NCBI GenBank assembly: GCA_900540475.1
Contig: UQGG01000012.1
Location: 62,001-126,000 of the forward strand
Direction of reading: 5' to 3'
DNA from: an uncultured Robinsoniella sp.
Lineage (GTDB): Bacteria; Bacillota; Clostridia; Lachnospirales; Lachnospiraceae
Length of the DNA: 64,000 bases
Below the pieces are notes generated by a model that did not search any database, was not told where the DNA came from, and saw only the letters and a list, made by a program, of their open reading frames with translations. The position numbers were made by a program, and so were the translations under genes. Within the stretch, counting starts at the first letter, position 1; each line of letters begins with the position of its first letter. This document shows positions 41,704-50,785 of the stretch, piece after piece.

Positions 41704-44118
41704 TTATTCAGAAAGGTAAAGATTTACTTTCTGCATGACTGCTTTTACCGCTTCATCCACACTGGTAATTCCATTCAGACAGTCCGCTGCCGCACCGCTT
41801 ACTGCTTCCCGTATCATACTGTCTGTATTTGACGGTGTAGTCAGCCCTTCTATAAAAGATTTAAATTGTTTAGCCTGTTCTTCTGTTGGCCACTTCAAAT
41901 CAATGGAAAGATCTACTCCACTTTCACTGACAGTAGAAATGGACATCATTGGCACCTCACTCTTCGAATCATTATTAAAAAGTTCTTCAAAAGCCGCTTT
42001 GTTCACCGGGAATCCGCCTCCCTGGCTTACCGTCTGGGCATCTTTGGACATCATAAAGGCTGCAAGTTTTTCTGCTGATTCTTTATTGACCGCTTTGCTG
42101 CTGATGCCAATCATCGTACTGGGTACAAAGATTTTCGACGCCTGTCCGTCCAGTGGTTTATAAGTGCTGTCTTTTATTTTAGCATCAACTGCCAATACCT
42201 GCATCAGATCATTTATGGAATTGATATTTCCTATATTCAGCTTGGCATTTCCTCCCAGATACCGCATGGAGTCATCTGAGATGCAGGCACCGATACGTCC
42301 TAACCCTCCAAACACCATGGTAGCTGAATTTACATTATTCTCCTCCACATCTCTTTTATCAACATCATAGATTCTTTTCAGCTGAGTAAAGAATTCTTTT
42401 AACGCATCTTCTTTGAGTGTACCATCTTCCTTGATCCAATTCTGAGCAGAAGTATCATACAAACGGTCCAGCAGATCATTTGGCTGTCTGCTTCCCAAAA
42501 TTTCTTTATCCCCGTTCTCCTGTTTCATACTTTCCACAGTATCCGCCAATGTTTTCAAATCGGTAATCCCATCCAGGGTTTTCTTGTCTGACTGCACTCC
42601 GGGAATCATAAATCTGGTTGGAATTGCATAAGTTTTGCCGTCTTTTTCAAATGACTTTGTAATGTTCTCTAATAATCCATCCTGGTCTGCAACTTGTTTG
42701 AGAATAGCGCTCATATCCTCTAACAGTCCTTTATCTTCATAAGATTTTATAGACATTCCATCCAGAACAAACAGGTCAGGTCCTTTTCCAGCCATAATAT
42801 TAGTATTCAATGTACGAATTGCATCTGATACGGTAACTCCGTCATCACCGGTTATTCCAACCTCATAGTTTACACGGATATCCGGATTTTGTTTCTGGAA
42901 CAAAGCAATTGCCTGACGTATTTCCACATTTTCTTTCAGTGAATAGATATTTACTTCTTTTTCCGGAACCGACGGTGTATCTTCAGAATATGTATAACGG
43001 ACTAAATTATTGCCATTATTTTTCGTAAAAGCCAGGAAGAAGGTACCATCTTTCATCGCAGCCACATCACTAAACATCACGCTGGGATCGGACATGGAAT
43101 TTAATGATCCATCCACCAGCTGTTCGGACACATTGCCATTGAGGACATGGCGGAAAATGCCTTCTTTATTGCAAAAATACAGAATATTGTCTTCTTTTCC
43201 ACCCTGAAGCAATACATCGGAACCGCCTCCTCCAAAAAAGATTCCTCCTGCAGCATTTTCATCTGTAAGCTGTTCGTTTAATACTGCATCTTTCTCCATA
43301 GAATTTCCCGTTGCCATATCGTAATAGTATACCCCATTGGAAGCATATGCCACCAGTGTATTTCCTACAAATCCAATATTACTAAAGTATGCTTCACTAT
43401 TGTCAATGGACTTGATAAGGGCACCGCTGGCTGAATCTATGATATAAATTTTACCATCCACGCCTATGCCCGCTAATTGATTATCCGGAGTATACTTCCA
43501 GGTGTTTAAATACTGCAGATCATGCAGGGAAACACCCTGCCCGCCCTGCTGGTTTGTTGTTTCACCCTCAGACTGGGCATCTGATTTCGATTCACTTTTT
43601 GCTTCTGTATTATTTCCACCCAGCTGTACCGGCAGCTGAACCGCTTTCCCCGTATCATCCAGCGTCCAGTATTCCGTCTGAACCTGACCCTGTCCGCTTT
43701 GCTGATTGATATTGCTGTAATCCATAATAATCGCAGCCGCTCCTCCTTTTGGAGACAGGGCTACAGAACTTACATATTTCGTATCACTTCCCTTTAGTTC
43801 TTCGGGATAGTCAAACACTTTATTCCATGTTTTCCCCTGATCCCTGGTATCCCAGACCCCTCCTCCTTTTTCTCCTGAGCCAGCCAGCCGCAGGCTGTCA
43901 TCTTCCATTTCACATAACGCCTGTATATTATCGATTCCTTCCGGCAGCTTTATATCCTCTTCCAGATACCTTCCCATTGCTGCTGCTTCCGTTTTATTTC
44001 CTTTATCGGTGCCGTTACCGCCGTCCGACTGTTCTGTTCCATTTGTGGAACACCCGGTTAAGAAGGTTGTTAACAGCATTGCTGCTATCACTACTCCTGC
44101 CATCCTTTTCAGTATCAT
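41704..44118 (-). CDS. Large lipoprotein: propeller-like N-terminus fused to an extracellular solute-binding domain
   Basis: 804 aa. Lipoprotein signal ending LLTTFLTGCS. Residues about 50-390 contain repeated strands of the type seen in YCF48/WD-like propellers (GGVWDTRDQGKTWNKVFD, YYDMATGNSMEK). From about 395, family 1 solute-binding features appear: EVNIYSLKENVEIRQAIALF, KQNPDIRVNYEV, GKGPDLFVLDGMS, and a late STMIGISSKAVNKESAEKLA. It is the third gene of an operon with a response regulator and a histidine kinase, so it is more likely a sensor component than an import subunit; no permease is nearby. The domain boundary is read by eye. Confidence 0.8.
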   Translation of the reverse strand: MILKRMAGVVIAAMLLTTFLTGCSTNGTEQSDGGNGTDKGNKTEAAAMGRYLEEDIKLPEGIDNIQALCEMEDDSLRLAGSGEKGGGVWDTRDQGKTWNKVFDYPEELKGSDTKYVSSVALSPKGGAAAIIMDYSNINQQSGQGQVQTEYWTLDDTGKAVQLPVQLGGNNTEAKSESKSDAQSEGETTNQQGGQGVSLHDLQYLNTWKYTPDNQLAGIGVDGKIYIIDSASGALIKSIDNSEAYFSNIGFVGNTLVAYASNGVYYYDMATGNSMEKDAVLNEQLTDENAAGGIFFGGGGSDVLLQGGKEDNILYFCNKEGIFRHVLNGNVSEQLVDGSLNSMSDPSVMFSDVAAMKDGTFFLAFTKNNGNNLVRYTYSEDTPSVPEKEVNIYSLKENVEIRQAIALFQKQNPDIRVNYEVGITGDDGVTVSDAIRTLNTNIMAGKGPDLFVLDGMSIKSYEDKGLLEDMSAILKQVADQDGLLENITKSFEKDGKTYAIPTRFMIPGVQSDKKTLDGITDLKTLADTVESMKQENGDKEILGSRQPNDLLDRLYDTSAQNWIKEDGTLKEDALKEFFTQLKRIYDVDKRDVEENNVNSATMVFGGLGRIGACISDDSMRYLGGNAKLNIGNINSINDLMQVLAVDAKIKDSTYKPLDGQASKIFVPSTMIGISSKAVNKESAEKLAAFMMSKDAQTVSQGGGFPVNKAAFEELFNNDSKSEVPMMSISTVSESGVDLSIDLKWPTEEQAKQFKSFIEGLTTPSNTDSMIREAVSGAAADCLNGITSVDEAVKAVMQKVNLYLSE

Positions 44119-44238
44119 AACATTGAAACCTCCTGTTGTTAGAATTTTTTAACTTTCCAATTGCGCTTTATCCGCGCTCTTAAGTACGTTCTTATCCTAA
44201 CAAATCCTTTTGTGGATGGTTTGTATTTTATATGTGTT

Positions 44239-46050
44239 TTATATGGAGAATGTAAATGCTACACCGGAAGCTGTGTTTTCTATTTTATAATCGGCATTGT
44301 GGAGTTCTAAGATCATTTTCACAATATACAGTCCCAGTCCGCTTCCTCCTGTATTTCTGTTTCTGGATTTTTCTACCCGGAAAAATGCTTCAAAAATCCG
44401 TGGAATCGCTTCTACATCCAAATGAACACCGGAATTTTCCACGCATAATGTGACGCCTCCCTCTTCTTCATATGCTTCTATAGAAATCTTCGCTCCATCC
44501 GGGGAATAGTGGATGGCATTGCTGATAATGTTATTCACCGCTTTCTGAAGGAGCTTTTTATCTCCATACGCAGAAAGTGGCTGACTGAGATTGTATGAGA
44601 CCTCCATATCTTTTTGTACAAACAGATCATCCTGTTTGCGGGCACACTCCTTTACCATCCCCCCCAAATCAAACTCTTCCATCTGAGGGGTAAATCCGGA
44701 GGATTCCATTCGCGAGACTGTCAGAATTTCCTGGACCATTTCTTCCATGGTGGAGGCTACGGAATACGATCTGGCGAGATACTTATCACGGTTTTTATAA
44801 ATGCCCACCTGATACATCATTCCTTCTAACTGTCCCTTCATAACCGTTATGGGCGTCTTTAATTCATGGGACACCGCTGAGAAGAATTCCAGCCGCTTTT
44901 GTTCCAGCTTCCGTTCCGTTTCTATGTCTTTCTGCAGAGATTCATTTGCACTTTTCAGCTCCAAAAGAGCTGCAGATAATTTCTGGGAAAGTTCATTCAG
45001 GCTGGACGATAGTATGCCGATCTCATCATTGCGCTTCTCATCACATACCCAGTTAAACTCCAGGTCAGACATTTTCTTTGAGATCCTGCTAAGCCGCACT
45101 ACCGGACGGGTGACATAGCGGGAATATAAATATGCAGTCAGCGTTGAAATGAAAACAATTACCACGATCAGCCACGGCAGAATTTTATACATTGCCTCTT
45201 CTGCCTGGTTCACAAATTTATATGCACCTAATACATATAGATCATAGGTCTGGTCTGAACCGGCAAAAGTAACTGCTTTTTGCGTCCCGTACTCCATATT
45301 TACACTTGAAGATATCACCGAAACATTTGATAATTCATCGTCATAATGAAAGGATGCACTTTGCATGGATACGGTATTTTCCGCCATTGAAATACTGTCT
45401 GTTTCCACATTTTTTGTTTTCTGAGCTTCATTGGCATTTGTTTCCACTGTTATGTTTGCCTTTGTTTCACCAGCTATATTTGCATCTGCTTCGCTTGCTT
45501 TATTCGCATTGGATTCATCTGCATTATTTGCATTTGCTTCTCCTGCTATTTCTGTATTTGTTTCGCCCGCTTTATCCGCATTTGCTTCACCTGTTATTTC
45601 TGCATTTCTTTCTCCTGCTGCCGCTGCACTTGTAGCCGCGGCCTTACTTTGTTCGGCACTCACTTCCTCTGTATCTTCCATATTGATACTTTTTTGATCC
45701 ATCAGTGTAATCGCCATGGTCGCCTGGTTCCCCGCAGTCTCCACGAACCCGGTCTGTACATTCCCCGGACGCTCCACCACATTTCCATCTGCGTCCAACA
45801 GTTGCAGATCCACCGTATTATTTACTATAAAATCATCAAAAAGAGGACCACTGTCCTCATATTTTGTTTCCTCTAAATCCGCCACAAGGTGATCCATTTT
45901 ATTATCGATATCCTCGCTAATGCCGTATGTATATGTCTGCGGCATAAAATAAGCGATAAACCCATAGGTAAGACCACAGACGCAGATCAGGATCATGCTA
46001 GTTATTAAAAATATTTTAAAAGTCAGACTGCCTCTAATTCGTTTTATCAA
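44239..46050 (-). CDS. Sensor histidine kinase with tandem octapeptides in the outer domain
   Basis: 603 aa. TM1 at about 10-34, a large outside domain 35-288, TM2 at about 291-311, HAMP to about 360, HisKA with FFSAVSHELKTPITVMKG (His395), then an HATPase domain with the G-rich GGSGLGLYIVK. Residues 146-209 are eight tandem octapeptides (consensus GE-x-NA-x-x-A). It overlaps the response regulator by 17 nt, so the two are co-translated. It probably senses an extracellular signal, possibly through the co-encoded solute-binding lipoprotein. The repeats are unusual and may be a flexible or glycosylated spacer. Confidence 0.92.
   Translation of the reverse strand: MIKRIRGSLTFKIFLITSMILICVCGLTYGFIAYFMPQTYTYGISEDIDNKMDHLVADLEETKYEDSGPLFDDFIVNNTVDLQLLDADGNVVERPGNVQTGFVETAGNQATMAITLMDQKSINMEDTEEVSAEQSKAAATSAAAAGERNAEITGEANADKAGETNTEIAGEANANNADESNANKASEADANIAGETKANITVETNANEAQKTKNVETDSISMAENTVSMQSASFHYDDELSNVSVISSSVNMEYGTQKAVTFAGSDQTYDLYVLGAYKFVNQAEEAMYKILPWLIVVIVFISTLTAYLYSRYVTRPVVRLSRISKKMSDLEFNWVCDEKRNDEIGILSSSLNELSQKLSAALLELKSANESLQKDIETERKLEQKRLEFFSAVSHELKTPITVMKGQLEGMMYQVGIYKNRDKYLARSYSVASTMEEMVQEILTVSRMESSGFTPQMEEFDLGGMVKECARKQDDLFVQKDMEVSYNLSQPLSAYGDKKLLQKAVNNIISNAIHYSPDGAKISIEAYEEEGGVTLCVENSGVHLDVEAIPRIFEAFFRVEKSRNRNTGGSGLGLYIVKMILELHNADYKIENTASGVAFTFSI
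45424..45615 (-). repeat. Eight tandem 24-bp units in the histidine kinase gene
   Basis: 192 nt, exactly 8 x 24. The encoded octapeptides run GERNAEIT, GEANADKA, GETNTEIA, GEANANNA, DESNANKA, SEADANIA, GETKANIT, VETNANEA. The units have diverged at the DNA level, so the array is not recent, but copy number could still vary between strains. Confidence 0.9.
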
Positions 46051-46699
46051 TGCGATATCCCACCCCTCTGATTGTCTCTATATAATCTACATCCAGTTTC
46101 TTTCGTAAATTTTTAATATGGGTATCCACAACTCTCTCATCGCCATAGAAATCATATTTCCAAAGTCCGTTTAACAGCATCTGCCTGGTCAGGACTTTTC
46201 CCTGGTTTTGCAGCAATTCCCGCAAAAGTTCAAATTCCCGCTGAGTCAAGTCTATGTTTTCCCCGTCTACAAACACTTTATATCCATCCAAATCCAATAA
46301 GAGATTGCGGTAAAGCAGCTGATTTGTCTCCTGAACCGGTGATGTGCGGCGAAGCACTGCTTCTATTTTACGGATCAGGATCTGCATGGAAAAGGGCTTG
46401 GTTATATAATCATCCACTCTTAAATCATATCCCCGCACCTGGTTTTCCTCACTGTCCAAAGCTGTCAGCATTACAATTGGAACTGCTGATTCCTGCCGTA
46501 TCACCTCGCAGACTCCATACCCGTCAATTTTAGGCAGCATAATATCCAGTAACACCAGGTCATACTGCTTACTGTGAAAACAGGTGATGCCGGCAACGCC
46601 ATCACCTGCTGTCGTCACCTTATATCCCGCGTCTTCTAAGAATGCGGTTAGCAGTTCCTGAATATCTGTTTCATCTTCTATTACAAGTATTTCTTTCAT
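46034..46699 (-). CDS. OmpR/PhoB-family response regulator
   Basis: 221 aa. Receiver domain: acidic pair in ILVIEDETD, phospho-acceptor Asp in LVLLDIMLPKIDG, TALDSEENQ, and DDYITKPF with the conserved Lys. C-terminal winged helix: DLTQREFELLRELLQNQGKV and RVVDTHIKNLRKKL, then IRGVGYRI. First gene of the operon with the histidine kinase and the propeller-SBP lipoprotein, which it probably controls. Confidence 0.94.
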   Translation of the reverse strand: MKEILVIEDETDIQELLTAFLEDAGYKVTTAGDGVAGITCFHSKQYDLVLLDIMLPKIDGYGVCEVIRQESAVPIVMLTALDSEENQVRGYDLRVDDYITKPFSMQILIRKIEAVLRRTSPVQETNQLLYRNLLLDLDGYKVFVDGENIDLTQREFELLRELLQNQGKVLTRQMLLNGLWKYDFYGDERVVDTHIKNLRKKLDVDYIETIRGVGYRIDKTN

Positions 46700-46811
46700 A
46701 TCACACCTCTTATGACTGTCATTTTATTGATTGTAAGGACATCTTATCATAGTTTCTTGTGTTTTGTGTGAAGTTCCTGAATTTGGAAGGGGAATATGAG
46801 CACCAAAAAAA

Positions 46812-46999
46812 GGATGAATGCCTAGTACATCATTACTTAAATAATTGAGTAATACACACAGGATATTCGTATCAGGGGATCCAAACCATTCTGCAGGTGT
46901 AGCGGGCTACATCAAAGAATGGTTCGGATTTCCTGGTGCGGATAGCCGAAGTGTATTACTTGATTATTTATGCAATGCTGTACTAGTTGGCACTCATCC
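46812..46999 (-). repeat. 188-nt imperfect palindrome / giant hairpin followed by seven U
   Basis: The left arm (46812-46892) and the reverse complement of the right arm (46916-46999) align almost throughout: GGATGAATGCC against GGATGAGTGCC, TAGTAC in both, ATAAATAAT-like segments, AGTAATACAC in both, and AACCATTCT with AGAATGGTT closing the top. The tip holds TGTAGC-GG-GCTACA. On the minus strand the base is followed by seven T (46805-46811). It lies between gldA (upstream on this strand) and the response regulator gene. It could be an oversized terminator of gldA, a MITE-like palindromic insertion, or a structured small RNA. Confidence 0.8.
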
Positions 47000-47018
47000 T
47001 GCTTTCTGATTGGTTACA

Positions 47019-48104
47019 TTAGTATCTGCCTAATGCATCCGCTCCCATTATTGCTGCATATACATCGTCTGGAGTAACGTCAAACGGCATATTGTGAATG
47101 GTATCACCCGGTGCACATGCAAGGCGGGCAACTTCCATGATCTGCTCCGGATTTACCTCCTTGATGCCCAGCTCCGCAAGAGTTACCGGAAGACCAACTT
47201 CCTTACAGAATCCAATAACTTCATCCAGTTCATCAGAATCAGCATTTTCCAAAACCAGCTGCACCAAAGTTCCAAAGGCAACTTTTTCCCCGTGATACAG
47301 GGCATGTGTCTCTTCGATGGCTGTCAGACCGTTGTGAATGGCATGGGCACCTGCAAGTCCGCCGCTTTCAAAACCGATACCGGACAGATACGTATTTGCT
47401 TCAATAATATTTTCCACTGCTTTGGTACACACTTTTTCTTTTACCGCCAATGCTGCAGTCAGACCGTTTTCCAATAATGTATCGTAACACAGCTCTGCCA
47501 GTGCCATTGCTGCCATCGTGCATTTCCCGCCTACGCAGTTATCCGCATTAGAGCTCTTGCAGGCTCTTGCTTCGAAATATGTTGCCAGAGCATCTCCCAT
47601 TCCGGCTACTAAAAGTCTGGCTGGTGCCTTGCTCACAATTTCCGTATCCACCAGAACCATATTAGGGCTTGCCGGAAGGAACAGATATTCTTCAAATACC
47701 CCTTCTTCTGTATAAATAACCGAAAGTGCACTGCAAGGCGCATCGGTAGAAGCAATGGTAGGTACGATTACCACAGGCTTATTCATATAATAAGCAACCG
47801 CTTTCGCTGTATCGTGGGTTTTACCGCCTCCTACACCAACGATTACTTCCCCTTTCTTTTCCCTGCATACTTCCATGATTCTGTTGATCTCTGTCTTGCT
47901 GCATTCCCCCTGGAATACTTCATAAGTAACCACAGATGCGGAATCCTTAAGTCCTTCATTAATCACCGGCTCTACTCTTTTTCTGCCTGACTCGCTGGTC
48001 AGAATAAATAAGTTTTTACCATATTTTTCTGCATGGCTGCAGAGATTTTTTAATTCACCCTTACCCTGAATATATCGGCTTGGGCTTCCAATAATATTTG
48101 CCAT
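47019..48104 (-). CDS. gldA: Glycerol dehydrogenase, iron/zinc alcohol dehydrogenase family
   Basis: 361 aa. NAD-binding GVGGGKTHDTAKAVAYY, PTIASTDAPCSALSVIY, and metal ligands Asp in GMGDALATYFEA, His in GLAGAHAIHNGL and His in LYHGEKVAFG. These are those of GldA. Oxidises glycerol to dihydroxyacetone with NAD, or reduces dihydroxyacetone or related ketones during fermentation. Monocistronic, with an aggagg site, a recognisable promoter and an inverted repeat at the transcription start. Confidence 0.93.
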   Translation of the reverse strand: MANIIGSPSRYIQGKGELKNLCSHAEKYGKNLFILTSESGRKRVEPVINEGLKDSASVVTYEVFQGECSKTEINRIMEVCREKKGEVIVGVGGGKTHDTAKAVAYYMNKPVVIVPTIASTDAPCSALSVIYTEEGVFEEYLFLPASPNMVLVDTEIVSKAPARLLVAGMGDALATYFEARACKSSNADNCVGGKCTMAAMALAELCYDTLLENGLTAALAVKEKVCTKAVENIIEANTYLSGIGFESGGLAGAHAIHNGLTAIEETHALYHGEKVAFGTLVQLVLENADSDELDEVIGFCKEVGLPVTLAELGIKEVNPEQIMEVARLACAPGDTIHNMPFDVTPDDVYAAIMGADALGRY

Positions 48105-48180
48105 ATTAGATCCTCCTGATTGTATCTTTGTCTGCTTATGTACCTGGTTCTTCCTATACGATATATAATCAATCGGATAG

Positions 48181-48240
48181 AACCTGAGGCAAAGCGTTTA
48201 TGGTTCAGGTTGATTATAACATCTGGACGGGGGATTGTAA
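48181..48240 (-). promoter_or_regulatory. Promoter of gldA with inverted repeat at the start site
   Basis: Minus strand: -35 TTTACA (48235-48240), 16-bp spacer, -10 TATAAT (48213-48218). Immediately downstream is an inverted repeat AACCTGA-N17-TCAGGTT (48181-48211), well placed as a repressor site. The regulator is not known. Confidence 0.6.
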
Positions 48241-48244
48241 ATTC

Positions 48245-48281
48245 AAAATGGGAGCTTACTAACTTAGCAAGCTCCCATTTT
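48245..48281 (-). terminator. Terminator of the spoVA operon
   Basis: AAAATGGGAGCTT / AAGCTCCCATTTT perfect 13-bp stem with an 11-nt loop, located 80 nt after the last spoVA gene. Ends in TTTT on the minus strand. Confidence 0.75.
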
Positions 48282-48360
48282 ATTCATAATAACAAGCCAT
48301 TGATAACTCAAATATTCCAGGTAGTGCGAATCAGCAAAACGTTCTTTTCACCAATCCGGC

Positions 48361-48717
48361 TTACTCCTTCATATGTGGTTTGAATAACAGGCTTGCCAGG
48401 TAAGAGAACACCAGCGCCGCGCACACGCCCACCGCACTGGAAGTAAATCCACCCATAAATATTCCAATGAATCCGTCCGTCTCAATTGCCTTTTTTACAC
48501 CTTTCCATAATACATTGCCCCAACCCAGAAGCGGGACGCTTGCACCGGCTCCTGCAAATTCCTGGAATGGTCCGTAGAGCCCCACTGCTCCCAGTACCGC
48601 TCCCAGGCATACCAGAATAACCATGATGCGTCCAGGCATCAGTTTTGTTTTTTCCATCAGGATCTGTACCAAGGCACAGATCAGTCCGCCCACCCAAAAA
48701 GCATTAATATAGTCCAT
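48361..48717 (-). CDS. spoVAE: Stage V sporulation protein AE
   Basis: 118 aa, three to four helices. SpoVAEB-type: NAFWVGGLICALVQILMEKT, GLYGPFQEFAGAGASVPLLG, and GGFTSSAVGVCAALVFSYL. Part of the SpoVA channel that moves dipicolinic acid into the forespore and out at germination. Last gene of spoVAA-AB-AC-AD-AE, 30 nt after spoVAD. Confidence 0.93.
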   Translation of the reverse strand: MDYINAFWVGGLICALVQILMEKTKLMPGRIMVILVCLGAVLGAVGLYGPFQEFAGAGASVPLLGWGNVLWKGVKKAIETDGFIGIFMGGFTSSAVGVCAALVFSYLASLLFKPHMKE

Positions 48718-48747
48718 AACTCTCTCCTTTGCTGACGATGGCTGGTG

Positions 48748-49758
48748 TTAGCAATGCTCGATTACTACACCATGCGCTACTCCCGGCACACTCTGCCCCT
48801 CATTAAAACTCGTGGGGGAAAGTAAGGCACCGGTCGGTACAAATAATACTCTTTTCCAAGCTCCCTTTTCCACATTCGGGAGTACTTTTGCAGCCAGAGT
48901 GACTGCTGAACAGCCACATCCGCTTCCGCCGGAATGAGTATCCTGTGTCTCTCTGTCATAGATTTCGATTCCGCAGTCCATATGAACCCGACTGATGTCA
49001 AAACCTTTTTCTTTTAATAAATCAATCAGAATTGTCTGCCCCACATATCCCAGATCCCCGGTTATGATTTTGTCATAATCCTCCGGCTGCCGGTTAAAAT
49101 CCATCAGATTCTGATAAATAGTATCACAGGCAGCCGGTGCCATACACGCTCCCATATTCAGGGAATCTTTTACGCCATAATCTACAATTTTTCCCGGTGT
49201 AACGCCTGTAATTCTTGCATGTCCGCCTTTTTTCCCCAGTATAAAGGCTCCGCTGCCTGTAACTGTCCATGTTGCTGCCAGAGGACGCTGGTTTCCATAT
49301 TCAAGTGGAAAACGAAATTGCTTTTCTGCACTGCCAAAATGGCTGGATGTAACAGCCATTACATAATCCGCATAATCTGCACTGACCGTCATTGCACCAA
49401 GTGACAGGGCTTCCCCACAGGTGGAGCAGGCTCCGTACAGTCCAAACATTGGAATATTAAAATTCATAACTCCAAAGGAGGAAGCAATTAACTGACCCAG
49501 CAGGTCACCGCAAAAAACATAGCGCATCTGAGCCGGCAGCAGCTTTGCTTTTCCAAGCGCCAGCTGGCAGGCTTCTCTTTGCAGCGTACTCTCCGCTTCT
49601 TCCCAGGTCTTTTCACCGAAGTTGGCATCTTCGCCAATCAGGTCAAACAATTTTCCAAGAGGTCCTTCTCCCTCTTTTTTCCCCACTATAGATGCAGCAC
49701 TGATAATGTGTGGGGATTGATTGAATTGAATGCTTTGCTGCCCTGCTGTCTGAGTCAT
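48748..49758 (-). CDS. spoVAD: Stage V sporulation protein AD
   Basis: 336 aa. Thiolase-like fold typical of SpoVAD: YGACSTCGEALSLGAM, SSHFGSAEKQFRFPLEYGNQ, TGDLGYVGQTILIDLL, and a late GGSGCGCSAVTLAAK. It binds dipicolinic acid on the forespore membrane. Its ATG overlaps the spoVAC stop (ATGA). Confidence 0.95.
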   Translation of the reverse strand: MTQTAGQQSIQFNQSPHIISAASIVGKKEGEGPLGKLFDLIGEDANFGEKTWEEAESTLQREACQLALGKAKLLPAQMRYVFCGDLLGQLIASSFGVMNFNIPMFGLYGACSTCGEALSLGAMTVSADYADYVMAVTSSHFGSAEKQFRFPLEYGNQRPLAATWTVTGSGAFILGKKGGHARITGVTPGKIVDYGVKDSLNMGACMAPAACDTIYQNLMDFNRQPEDYDKIITGDLGYVGQTILIDLLKEKGFDISRVHMDCGIEIYDRETQDTHSGGSGCGCSAVTLAAKVLPNVEKGAWKRVLFVPTGALLSPTSFNEGQSVPGVAHGVVIEHC

Positions 49759-50225
49759 CCCACCACCCCCGTAATTCGTAGTATATAATAGATAAGCCCC
49801 AGCGCCCAGCTGGTAAATACCCCATATAGGATTACCGGACCTGCGATGGTAAATATCTTACAGCCAATTCCGAATACCTGACCTTCTTTTTGGTACTCAA
49901 TTGCCGGTGCCGCTACTGAATTTGCAAAGCCTGTAATGGGAACCAGTGTTCCGGCACCTCCAAACTTAGCTATTTTCGGATAAATATTAAATCCGGTCAG
50001 AATTACACTGGCCAAAACAAGAAGCATGGAACACCAGCTTCCAGCGGTCTCTTTATCCAGTCCCATATTGGAAGCATAATTCAGGATAAATTGACCAATG
50101 ACACAGATAATTCCCCCTACCAAAAATGCTTTCGCCATATTTGCCCAGAGATTATGGGTCGGCGTTATTTTCTTGACGTAATCATTATACTGCTGATTTT
50201 TTCTCTCTTTTAAAACATCCGCCAT
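49755..50225 (-). CDS. spoVAC: Stage V sporulation protein AC
   Basis: 156 aa from ATG 50225, with aggaag upstream (the longer frame is rejected because it runs into the promoter-proximal spacer). Motifs: NDYVKKITPTHNLWANMAKAFLVGGIIC, FGGAGTLVPITGFANSVAAPAIEYQKEGQVFGIG. A membrane channel subunit; SpoVAC homologues act as mechanosensitive dipicolinate channels. Confidence 0.94.
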   Translation of the reverse strand: MADVLKERKNQQYNDYVKKITPTHNLWANMAKAFLVGGIICVIGQFILNYASNMGLDKETAGSWCSMLLVLASVILTGFNIYPKIAKFGGAGTLVPITGFANSVAAPAIEYQKEGQVFGIGCKIFTIAGPVILYGVFTSWALGLIYYILRITGVVG

Positions 50226-50315
50226 TTTAATACTTCCTTTCATCTTTCTACCGTTCCATACTTGTACCATGCGGAAATCGTAATATTTCGATATCATCCG
50301 GCATGGATTTCGTTT

Positions 50316-50729
50316 TTACCACCTCATATAAAATTGCAGCAGGCTGCTCAAGGTCTTGCCCAGTGCTATGGTAATCATAATAAAGCTGACTCCCTTCACC
50401 AGGCCAATCCGCCTGAAGAATATAGGAAATATATTAACTACCTCTGCAAGCGCTAAAATCCAGCCTCCTACAAACATTCCGGAACAAATTCCAATGATGG
50501 CAAGTCCAAAACCGCCAAGTGGAATGCTTACATTATAAACAGTCAGCAGATTGCCAAATAATCCGCCAAATAAAATACAGGTTTCAAAGATACGGATATG
50601 TTTGCCCGTATGGGTTACCCCAATTAATCTGTTTATAATTCCAAGTCCTGCAATGAGTGCAATGACACCTCCTGCAATGACAAATCCGGAGCTAAAAGCT
50701 ATGAGGGCTAAAATGAAATGTGTAAACAT
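50316..50729 (-). CDS. spoVAB: Stage V sporulation protein AB
   Basis: 137 aa, about five helices: IALIAGLGIINRLIGVTHTG, CILFGGLFGNLL, LGGFGLAIIGICSGMFVGGWILALAEVVNIFPIFFRRIG. SpoVAB is a small membrane protein of the spoVA operon needed for full germination in Bacillus. It is separated from spoVAC by 90 nt and from spoVAA by 56 nt. Confidence 0.92.
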   Translation of the reverse strand: MFTHFILALIAFSSGFVIAGGVIALIAGLGIINRLIGVTHTGKHIRIFETCILFGGLFGNLLTVYNVSIPLGGFGLAIIGICSGMFVGGWILALAEVVNIFPIFFRRIGLVKGVSFIMITIALGKTLSSLLQFYMRW

Positions 50730-50785
50730 ACTTTACCTCCTGGAATCAGAAAGCATGCCTGCGTTACAGCCTCACATGCATCTTC

